Of a stretch of 64,000 bases of DNA, positions 56,322-64,000 are shown piece after piece. Positions within the stretch are counted from its first letter, which is position 1; every line of letters starts with the position of its first letter. The notes below the pieces were generated by a model. The model saw only the letters and a list, made by a program, of their open reading frames with translations. It had not been told where the DNA came from and searched no databases. The stretch comes from Smallanthus sonchifolius (taxonomy: Eukaryota > Streptophyta > Magnoliopsida > Asterales > Asteraceae), in contig CM042030.1 in NCBI GenBank assembly GCA_023525975.1, forward strand, positions 20,392,350 to 20,456,349. The letters run 5' to 3'. The position numbers and the translations under genes were made by a program.

Positions 56322-57199
56322 GATTTAAATATTTAAAAGGGATAATAGTTGACTTATCAAGATTCGGGGTCCAATAACTAATACTAAGAAGACATGTTTT
56401 CCTATAAGCAAGCACTCACAACTAGGGCTTCCCAGGAAAGTGCACCACGTCCTGCACAACACACTTTCTGTAGTGGAAAAGAACCCAGCGTACATGCACT
56501 CATTCTTCCAGTGCACATGTGTCATGAGTATTACCGTCGGACCTTTGATCTCGATGATGGTTTAAGAATCGGGCATTATAGCCCAAAAGCTTGATCCTTC
56601 TTCATTGGTCTTGGTTCTTCTCTTCTTGAAGGGTAGTTAGGCTTTGGGTGCAGGCTCAACCTTGCCTTCCTTGTCGCTTGGGTTCTCGTTGCTTTGGTGT
56701 TTGCTTGTCGCATTGGATGGGAGTTCGGGGTCTTCTTCCTCTTGCTGGGTCTTCATTTTCTTCTTGGGCTGCTGCTCTTTGATCCAACTCTACTTTCCGC
56801 ATCGCTGGGCTCGGAATCACTCAAGATGTTGATGACTCCCACCTCAGGTACTCGTGCAGGATGGTATTGGCTTGCTGCATCAGAGAGCAATTCGGGATCT
56901 CAAGGCTTGACGAAATAGCTCAAGGGTAGTGGGCTTCGTGAAGATGATCGGGGTGAGATTAGCTTACTCCAATGGGTTGGGCCTTGGGATCAAGGATTCT
57001 CCGGTGTAAGATGGTAGATCCCAGTCCTCATGAGCCGAAGTGACAAGGGTGTTGTCGGAGACGTTAGCAGAATAAGTCGACATTTCATAAGAGGAATGGT
57101 TTTTACAAGTAAATCACATATGCACATAGTTCCTATGATAAGGGATACCTAGGGTTATAGTCTAGGTCATTTCTAGGGGACCTAATTTTCTATAACCAA
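56322..57199 (-). other. Gypsy-7 leader
   Basis: 0.88 kb between PBS and the gag start, without convincing coding. Plus-strand frames at 56644-56918 are leader sequence read backwards. Confidence 0.6.
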
Positions 57200-57212
57200 G
57201 GCTCTGATACCA
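57200..57212 (-). other. Primer-binding site of Gypsy-7
   Basis: The minus strand reads TGGTATCAGAGCC, three bases from the right LTR. Confidence 0.9.
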
Positions 57213-57215
57213 ATC

Positions 57216-59540
57216 TGTCACACCCCTCCAGCGGCGGAACCACGGGAGTGCGACGAAATTGAATAAAAGAACACAAGGCAATAAAGAAAATTACTATTAA
57301 GATTTCATAAACATTAAATTGATTACACGTGTCTCAAAATAACCAAAGATAACAATCTTGATCAAACAAAACAACTTTAAAATAAATCGTAAGTCTTCAA
57401 TTGATAACTAGGCCATCCTATGTGAGCAAATCCAAAGTCTATCCTTACGCGTTATTTCCTTAAACATGTAATAAAACGGGTCAACTAAACATAGTTGGTG
57501 ACATGCATAGGTTTAGATAAAAGCACAATAAAAGATTTTATACAATTCATTAACGAGATTCAAATAAACACATTATCAAGCAAGCACGTATGTAGATAAT
57601 AATATCAATCAAAGAATACCAAAAGAATAACAATGTGGCACAACCCCATGGCTGTCCTAGATAGATGGCATAATCCTCAAGATTACCCATAAAGTTTATA
57701 GCCCCCTCTTGTTTGAACAAGAATACGTCAAACCCCGAGTTGTCCAAAAGTTTATAGCTCCCTCGTGTTTGAACAAGAATACGTCAAACCTCGAGTAGTC
57801 CAAAAGTTTATAGCTCCCTCGTGTTTGAACAAGAATACGTCAAACCCCGAGTAGTTCAAAGTTTAAAGCATACTCGTGTTCGAACAAGAATACGTCAAAC
57901 CCCGAGTAGTTCAAAGTTTATAGCTTCCTCGTGTTTGAACAAGAATACGTCAAAACCCTGAGTAGTTCAGTGTTTGCGAAAGATTTTGATTATCATGTTA
58001 ATAATAAGTTTAGTTGAACGTCTTGTTATGTTTGAATTGTATTTAATAGAAAACATGTTTTTGATATGTTTACATATGCCACAACAAAAGATTAGAAGAA
58101 AAGGGGCTATGAATCTCACCTTGATGATTAGAGAGGAGGTGGTTGTATCAACCTTAGTGAACGTGTCCTATAGAATTTAAGAATTGAATAAGTTTAAGGA
58201 ATTATCGTTACGCGAAGAGAAAGTTTGAATGAGAATGACGAAGGAGGATAGGTGGTTGCATAATAGAACATGATAATCCACCTAGGGTTGTACATCCAAT
58301 GAAAAGATTCCCAGGAAAGAGGGGTCGATCGCAGAGGACTCGTTTAGATTACCGCGTCTTTCCTAGCCAGAACCGTTCATTTGTCATATACGTACATCAC
58401 AGGCTTGGATAGGGTTATAATGCATGCAACACCTTAGATTATGAATAAAATGTTTTTAAGAAAAGAAAATCAAAGAATTAAGGATGCTCAGATGTTAGAA
58501 GATTAGGGTTAGTTTTGTAAAATCCAGATTTGGACATATTTTGTTTTTAAACTTTAGGCAATTTTTAAAAATAATAAACAATTTCCAAAAATTCTAAGAT
58601 TCTCCATATCTGTAATTTAGGTTATAATAAACAATTTTTGTTAAGAAATATTTTTAATTTGGGTAACTTAAATATCTCAAAATCGTGACACAAGATCAGA
58701 GGTTCAGAATAGACATTTCTGTCTTGATTTGTCATATTAGGGAGTATTACAAAGAGTTGGGATGTCAATTATATATTGTTTTAAAGAATATTCAATAAAA
58801 TTTGATTTTCATAAAGATTGAACATGGTTGGATTTGTATATTGAGAGATATGGTCCCGGAAAGTAATGACAAATATTCTGTCAAAAAGTTAGAATTGACT
58901 TTTACCTCTAAAATAATACGTTTGAAAGCCTTAAACTTGTTGAAAAATTACAAGGTTAGATTTTATGGAAAGAAGACTCTTTAAAATTTCTTTTAGACTC
59001 AAGAATCAACCTTTTGGGTTAAGTAATAGCCAATATATGGCCATTCAAAGTCGACACAAGCATTCTGTCGAGACAAGGATGAAAGAACGAAAGATGAACT
59101 AGCTTACCTTGTTGGTGCGATTTCTTCTTGGATGGAGGAGGGTGGCTCATGAATTTTGTAGAGGACTAGGTCAGAGATTTGGCTAGTAAAATTTGAAGCA
59201 ATGTGTGAAGAGAATGGGGGAATTAAGCCTTGTATTTATAGTTGTAGGTTAAGGGGTTTAAGTATGGAAAGACTTTGAGACCAAGTTTTAGGGTTTCAAG
59301 GGGTGCAAAAGGGGAAGGATGCCGAAATTTTCATGTGGGTTGGGGCTTGGGATTCGCAAATGGTCAAGTGGGTAAGGGTCTTGGGTCGTCTTGACCCATG
59401 GATGGTCCAAACAGTTCGTTTACGCGTAATTTGATCGTTTTTTGAATTTCGGTGTTTATTTAAGGAAAGTTTTGTAAATGACAGTTGTTTTATTTTAATG
59501 AAATGGATATGTTAATCATTTTAAAACATAATTTAGTGTC
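57216..59540 (-). repeat. Gypsy-7 LTR, right copy, truncated
   Basis: Homologous to 52829-54756. It includes a 390-bp stretch (58845-59225) missing from the left copy and ends abruptly at 59540 within the sequence TTTAGTGTC. TATA box at 59234-59243 (minus). The U3 end, about 414 bp in the left LTR, is missing. Confidence 0.88.
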
Positions 59541-60734
59541 AAAAGCGCATTTCCGTATGGAAAGGTACAGGAGGAAGTTTAAGTCAAGCATTCACCGGGT
59601 TTTATTGATCCAAGCTATCCTGACAGAGTTTACAAACTTGACAAGGCATTGTACGGTCTCCATCAAGCACCTCGTGCATGATATGAGACGTTATCTAAGC
59701 ATCTGCTTGATAATGGTTTCACACGAGGGGCAATTGACCAAACTTTGTTCAAAATAAAGGATGGTGCGGATACCATTTTGGTGTAAATCTATGTTGATGA
59801 TATCATTTTTGGATCCACAAATCCTCGGTAGTGTAAAGAGTTCGAGGAAGTGATGCGTTCTAAGTTTGAAATGAGCTCTATGGGAGAAATGAAGTTATTT
59901 CTTGGTTTGCAAGTAGATCAGTCTGAATCGGGAATTCTTATCCATCAAGAGAAATATGTCAAATAAATCATAACCAAGTTCAAAATGACTGAGTCTCATC
60001 CTTACAAGACTCCCATGGAAGTTCGACACTGTTTGGCTCCTGATCTGGATGGTGAAAGCGTTGATCAGCACCTCTATCGCTCGATGATAGGATCTCTCAT
60101 GTATATCACTGCTAGCAGACCAGACATCATGTTCGCAGTGTGCTTGTGTGCACGCTTTCAGGCTAATCCTAAACTCTCTCATTTAATTGTTGTCAAATAT
60201 ATTTTAAGATATTTGAAGTACAAGCCAAAACTTGGGCTTTGGTATCCCAAAAATAACTTGTTTGATCTTTTGGCTTATTCAGATTCAGACTACGGGGGAT
60301 GCAACTTAGACCGAAAATCCACTTATGGGGGTTGTCAGTTCCTTGGCAACCACCTCATCTCCTAGCAATGTAAGAAACAGACCACCGTTTCCCAATCCAC
60401 AGCCGAAGCCGAATACATTGCCGCAACCCTTTGTTGTTCCCAAGTGAGATGGATCTACCATCAAATGCTTGATTATGGGATCACCTTCCATGAAACCCCC
60501 ATCCTGTGTGACAACACCGTCGTTCCCCATATCACTAAAAATCACGTTCGGCATTCAAAAACCAAACACATTGAGATCAAACATCACTCCATCTGTGACT
60601 GTGTAGAAAAGAAACATATCAAAATCGTTGAAGTCAAAACCGATAAGCAAACCGCCGACATCTTTACAAAAGCCTTTGATTCTTCCAGATTTGAGAAATT
60701 GATGGAGATGCTCGGCATGATCAACTTTCAGTAA
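59541..60734 (+). pseudogene. Copia-6 reverse transcriptase (C part) and RNase H
   Basis: Resumes at KSAFPYGKVQEEV, then KALYGLHQAPRA, the palm IYVDDIIFGS, MSSMGEMKLFLGLQV, TASRPDIMFAV, LDRKSTYGG, and RNase H with STAEAEYIAA, DNTVVPHITKN, HSKTKHIEI and ADIFTKAFD, ending at a stop at 60732. There are at least six stops in frame (near 59594, 59682, 59784, 59829, 59964, 60363). It would have been the 3' end of the pol polyprotein. Confidence 0.92.
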
Positions 60735-61254
60735 CCCTTATGCATATTGTCTTTTCTATTTAAATTTTTTAATCGGGAAGATGTCCAAAAAGGTTTTATT
60801 TTTCTGTATAGTTGTTTTCTTTATCCGATGGTGAAAGTGAAACTTTGGGGAGAGAAATTGGAATTTGTAGTTAGTTAGTAAGAAAAGATTTGCTTTGTCT
60901 CATCAGAATGTAAAGAAAATATTTCTTCTCCTCATACTCACTATAGGTATCAAATTTTGTTTCAGGAAAATCGGATCCGACCTTGTGAGAAATGATATAG
61001 TCTGATCACACTTCTTGAACATGGAATGGACCATAAGCGATGGTGCTTACTGAGGTATAGTCGGTAGGCCCGACATATGGTTATAACTCTTTAGTAGTGT
61101 GAAAATCTAATTCTCAATTGTACACGTGTGTTTGAACCCATTTTTGAAACATCTAACCCATTTTAAGCTAAGAAAATTGATTCAATCAGATATAGGCTTA
61201 CGTGTTGGATTCTGATTCATGCGCCAGGTGACCGTCAAAGTAACGAGAGTTACC
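60735..61254 (+). other. Spacer after Copia-6 pol
   Basis: Noncoding. A purine-rich tract CTTTGGGGAGAGAAATTGG lies at about 60851-60869, similar to a polypurine tract but not followed by an LTR. Confidence 0.55.
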
Positions 61255-61500
61255 GCCGATGACCCCGTCTGTTTTGCTTATGCAAAGATCTCGGGAGTTC
61301 ATCCTTTTCCCATCCACTTGGATGATTTGGCCCATCTGTTTTGCTTACGCAAAGATCTCGGGTGTTCAACATTTCTTATCCGCTTGGATTATTTTACTGC
61401 TTCTTTTATTTTGCTTACGCAAAGATCTAGAATGTTCGTACCTTTTTAATATCCACTTGGATATTTTTCTTTTTACAACTTCTGATATCCAGTTGGATCT
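61255..61500. repeat. TTTGCTTACGCAAAG tandem repeat in pol-ORF3 spacer
   Basis: Three units of about 70-75 bp, each with the palindrome TTTGCTTACGCAAAG (near 61272, 61338 and 61410), a GATCT centre, and a paired ATCCACTTGGAT motif; a last ATCC..TTGGAT half unit follows. Frames at 61219-61558 arise from this repeat. Confidence 0.8.
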
Positions 61501-62176
61501 TAACTTACTTTTGGTGGTGATTTTGACTTACCAAGATGGAACCCTGGTTAACCTGTAAGAGATGATAAAATGAATGCGGGTATTTCTTGAGGATTGATAG
61601 GCTTTCAAAACCAATTTATTTCAAAATGTGGGGTACGCCGTGTTTCGTGCTCAAATGGTACCACTTAATCACATGAAATCATTGTACAAGCAAATGTTCG
61701 GGTTTATCTTGCACAAATATCGGCTATCTTTAGGGATTCACAGTAGCTGAGTGCAAAATGAAGTGTTTCAAGGGTTTTGACTAGACATGATCTCACGTTG
61801 GATCTTTTCCAAGGATAAGTGTTTATATCTTTTATTTTTTTTACTTTTATTTTTCATTATAAATTTCTTAATCTTCCTTATTAGATTATTTAAATTGTGT
61901 ACATATGAGAGTTTTCCTTCATTTCTGATCAAGTATCTCATGTCACCCGAAAGAACATTCCCACCGAAACTACTCAAACCGCCCGAAACTACCTCCCACC
62001 TGAAATTACTTTGCCCTATTGAAACTAATAGTTTCGACAGGGGAATTTTGGTCTTTTATCAAGCTCAAATTAAATGACTTCATAATTCGGATCCTTCTCA
62101 TGCTCATTCTCACTCGCACTCACAGAAAACCCTTTTCACCTTCGTTTTCACACACAAAATCTCGAGATTCATCGGA
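61501..62176 (+). other. Possible leader or promoter region for ORF3
   Basis: A TATA-like ATTATAAATTT is at about 61857-61867. CGAAACT motifs (four or five, one paired as a palindrome) lie at 61967-62040. A CT-rich, CACTCGCACTCACAG-type stretch at 62095-62176 looks like a plant 5' untranslated exon ending in CATCGGA before a GTAAGT donor. All of this is prediction. Confidence 0.4.
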
Positions 62177-62401
62177 GTAAGTTTGGGAAATCAGTATAAC
62201 TTATCTAATTCTTCCATCGTCTTCTTCATCAGGTTTGATTACTCAAAGTTCTTGCTACTGTTTCATATAGCGAAGGCTAGGGTTCCATTTTTACCCTTGT
62301 TACGACTGAAATCGTATATTTAGGGTTGTTTTATGCTTAGAATATGTTTATCAACTCACCTTTGTTAAAATCTCACTCTTTTATGGCATATTTTTTTGCA
62401 G
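62177..62401 (+). other. Predicted intron 1 upstream of ORF3
   Basis: Donor GTAAGT at 62177-62182 (strong consensus) and acceptor TTTTTTTGCAG ending at 62401 after a T-rich stretch. About 225 bp, U-rich as plant introns are. Confidence 0.45.
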
Positions 62402-62419
62402 ACTACAGCTGATATCTTG
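62402..62419 (+). other. Predicted 18-nt micro-exon
   Basis: ACTACAGCTGATATCTTG between the acceptor at 62400-62401 and a donor GTAAG at 62420-62424. It may instead be skipped or unused. Confidence 0.3.
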
Positions 62420-62796
62420 GTAAGAAGGAGTTTCGGTCCTCACAGGCTTCTTTTTCTTCCCTTTTCTACTTAGTTTTTGACGCATTTGCTTTGATTGATT
62501 TAGTGAATAAGTCTGTATATTTGTCTGTATATAATTTTTTCTTGATTGTCCTTGCTCTTTGAATTAGTGGCTTTTGATCAGGGTTTGGTTAGTTTCGGGA
62601 AAAAGGTGTTCTCCTTTAAAAAATAAATAGTTTAAAATTTGAGCAAATTTCGCTTACCGAAAATAGTTGTTTCGATACCCAAGCTTCTCTGAAATTTTCG
62701 ATTAGGGTTACTTGCCCGAAACTAGTAGTTTCGATCAGGCTTCTCTGAAATTTTTTAAGTGTTGGACTGATTTTTGATAATTTTTGTTTCTGTCAG
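62420..62796 (+). other. Predicted intron 2 just before ORF3 start
   Basis: Donor GTAAG at 62420, acceptor TTTTTGTTTCTGTCAG ending at 62796, two bases before the ORF3 ATG. It carries CGAAACT-type palindromes at 62655-62735 (TCGATACC, CCGAAACTAGTAGTTTCGAT). Confidence 0.45.
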
Positions 62797-62798
62797 AA

Positions 62799-64000
62799 AT
62801 GAACCTTCTATTTGTGAAGAAGGACAATATATGTACCTTTCTTAATGCTGTTGATCCCAAGAGTGAAGGATTTGTACCTGTGCTCAATTTTCTAGCTAAC
62901 TCTAATGTGTGCTATGCTATAAGTCACAACTTGCCAATTTTTTAAGCCACAATCAGGCAATTCTGGGCCACCGCTGCAAGAGTATCCATCAACAATGTGG
63001 AGCACATAAGAGCAACTGTGTACAACCAAGAAGTTCTATTTTCTGAGGCCACCATAAGAGAGGTACTGCAGTTTGGTGATAATCATGAAGCCCCTGTGGA
63101 ATTTCCTAGTTTCTACATCAGAGAATGTTTCAGAAGAATGGGTCACCCAGATGAGTTCAAAGGTGGGCAGATCACAAAGACATTCCTTGCCCCTCACTGG
63201 AGGTATATTGTGCATGTGTTCATTCACTACATCTCAACCAGAAAAGGTGGATTTGACTCTGCCAATGCCATGGTGGCATCTGCTATTCTTGGCTTGATCA
63301 AAGGGAGTGATTATAATTTTTCTGGGTTGGTGTTCAAACAACTTATAGAGAATCTCACTGGAAGAGTAAGAAACAAATTTCACATGTACCTAAGATTTCT
63401 ACAAATGATAATTAACCACATTCTACCAAATCTTCAACATGAAGGACCTGTTCTTGTTCTTGATCGTATGATAGCCAAGACCCTCAGTTATATGAAGAGT
63501 TCTAGTTCAAGATCAAACAGGATAGTTGTGGACATTCCACTCTTTGGGCATGTGATTGGAGAAGTAGAACATGTAGTCCCTGATATCGATCCTGATGAAG
63601 TCATTGAATCATCATCATCATCTGAAGAAGAAGAAGAAGAACAGGGTCAGGGGAACCAAGAGCCGGATGTTGAAGCTGAACAACACATAGAGCAAGATGT
63701 TGAACAGCCTATCTTTGAAGCTCCTTTCATTGATCAATTGATAGAGAATCTTAAGCCTGTGATTGAAGAGCAACCTGTTGAAAACATAGAAGGTGAAGCA
63801 CATGTTGATGCTGAAGTTAAAGGCAATGTGGAAGTTGAAACTGATTCAAGTGAAACCTTGGACGAAGGCATTTATGGAACAAAGTATGATCAGTCGGATT
63901 ATGAGTCCGAAGATGACGAGCAGATTGAGCCTCCTGCATCCTCCTCCAAGAGACAAGCTGAATCAAGTTCTGACTATGAAAAGGAAGAACCCCTAGCCAA
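62799..64000 (+). pseudogene. Copia-6 ORF3 (downstream of pol), partial
   Basis: ATG at 62799-62801; one in-frame TAA at 62943-62945, after which the frame stays open for 351 codons to the window end. N-terminal part: MNLLFVKKDN, AVDPKSEGF, then ATIRQFWATAA, EATIREVLQFGD, PSFYIRECFRRMGH and FLAPHWRYIVHVFIHYISTRKGGFD. After GHVIGEVEHVV comes an acidic tail (five Ser, then six Glu, then Glu/Gln/Asp repeats). I know this domain from copia elements of the daisy family, where it lies 3' of pol; its function is not established. No signal peptide or clear membrane segment is seen, so an envelope role is not supported. Confidence 0.7.

Larger units (their letters stand above)
52783..59540 (-). mobile_element. 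Gypsy-7 array: LTR-gag remnant-LTR, no pol
   Basis: Order on the plus strand: 46 bp of leader with PBS complement, LTR (52829-55170), gag-only interior (55171-57215), then a second LTR (57216-59540) lacking its last 414 bp or so. Both LTRs are preceded by the same leader and PBS, so the left edge lies inside another internal region. There is no target duplication: left flank is RT start, right flank is RT some 83 codons further on. The element is a non-autonomous gypsy on the minus strand. Confidence 0.85.
47582..64000 (+). mobile_element. Copia-6: Ty1/copia element with ORF3, continues past window
   Basis: Gag, integrase, RT and RNase H in copia order on the + strand, interrupted at 52783-59540 by Gypsy-7, then a spacer and a third ORF. 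It is the same lineage as Copia-1 by gag and RT motifs. The combination of long gag with two knuckles and an ORF after RNase H is like SIRE/Maximus elements, whose third ORF has been called envelope-like. Many CAA-to-TAA and TGG-to-TAG/TGA type stops show decay. Confidence 0.88.

Noticed and set aside
56644..56918. Hydrophobic plus-strand frames resembling membrane segments
   Set aside because: They lie antisense in the Gypsy-7 leader with no family support.
61219..61558. Frames between pol and ORF3 (76 and 99 codons)
   Set aside because: Produced by the TTTGCTTACGCAAAG tandem repeat.
62799..64000. True envelope protein for ORF3
   Set aside because: No signal peptide, no clear transmembrane segment and no cleavage site are visible; only the position resembles an env gene.

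Overview
This window is plant nuclear DNA, probably from a eudicot of the daisy family (Asteraceae). The gag, pol and ORF3 types resemble repeat families I associate with Asteraceae; that is recognition, not a search result. I find no host gene, rRNA, tRNA gene or CRISPR array. Almost all 64 kb is nested LTR retrotransposons in various states of decay.

Layout, left to right. (a) 1-244 and 21144-22682 are two pieces of the 5' LTR of Gypsy-4, a chromodomain Ty3/gypsy element (Tekay/Del-like) on the + strand. (b) That LTR is split by Copia-1 (250-21138, minus strand, target duplication GTACT). Copia-1 itself carries Gypsy-2 (4905-13706, minus, duplication AAACA) and a solo gypsy LTR (15221-17197, duplication AACTA). 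(c) The interior of Gypsy-4 (22683-28179 and 38343-38753) is split inside integrase by Gypsy-3 (28180-38342, plus, duplication TTAGC), the most complete element here. (d) The 3' LTR of Gypsy-4 (38754-41926) is followed directly by a second primer-binding site and gag, a truncated relative (Gypsy-5) cut off in protease near 44824. (e) 44825-46300 is an unassigned, possibly LTR-derived stretch. (f) 46302-46948 looks like the tail of a copia ORF3, followed by a copia LTR (to 47581) and Copia-6 (plus strand), which runs off the right end. (g) The RT of Copia-6 is interrupted by a gag-only gypsy array, Gypsy-7 (52783-59540, minus), which replaces about 250 bp and has no target duplication. (h) After Copia-6 RNase H comes a 2-kb spacer with intron-like signals, then ORF3 (62799 to the end).

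How the pieces relate. Gypsy-2 and Gypsy-7 keep gag and LTRs but have lost pol; Gypsy-3 and Gypsy-4 are the kind of autonomous relatives that could have supplied it. Most coding regions are broken by C-to-T type nonsense changes, frameshifts or insertions, so they are annotated as pseudogenes. By divergence of the two LTRs, Gypsy-2 is the youngest insertion and Gypsy-4 and Copia-1 are older, matching the nesting order.

The most unusual signal is regulatory. LTRs or leaders of at least four unrelated families here carry tandem short palindromes. One such module, built on TCGAAACTAGTAGTTTCGA, is shared between a Ty1/copia LTR (Copia-6) and the LTR of a Ty3/gypsy element (Gypsy-3). The second point of interest is the ORF3 of Copia-6, whose start codon sits just after a good splice acceptor.
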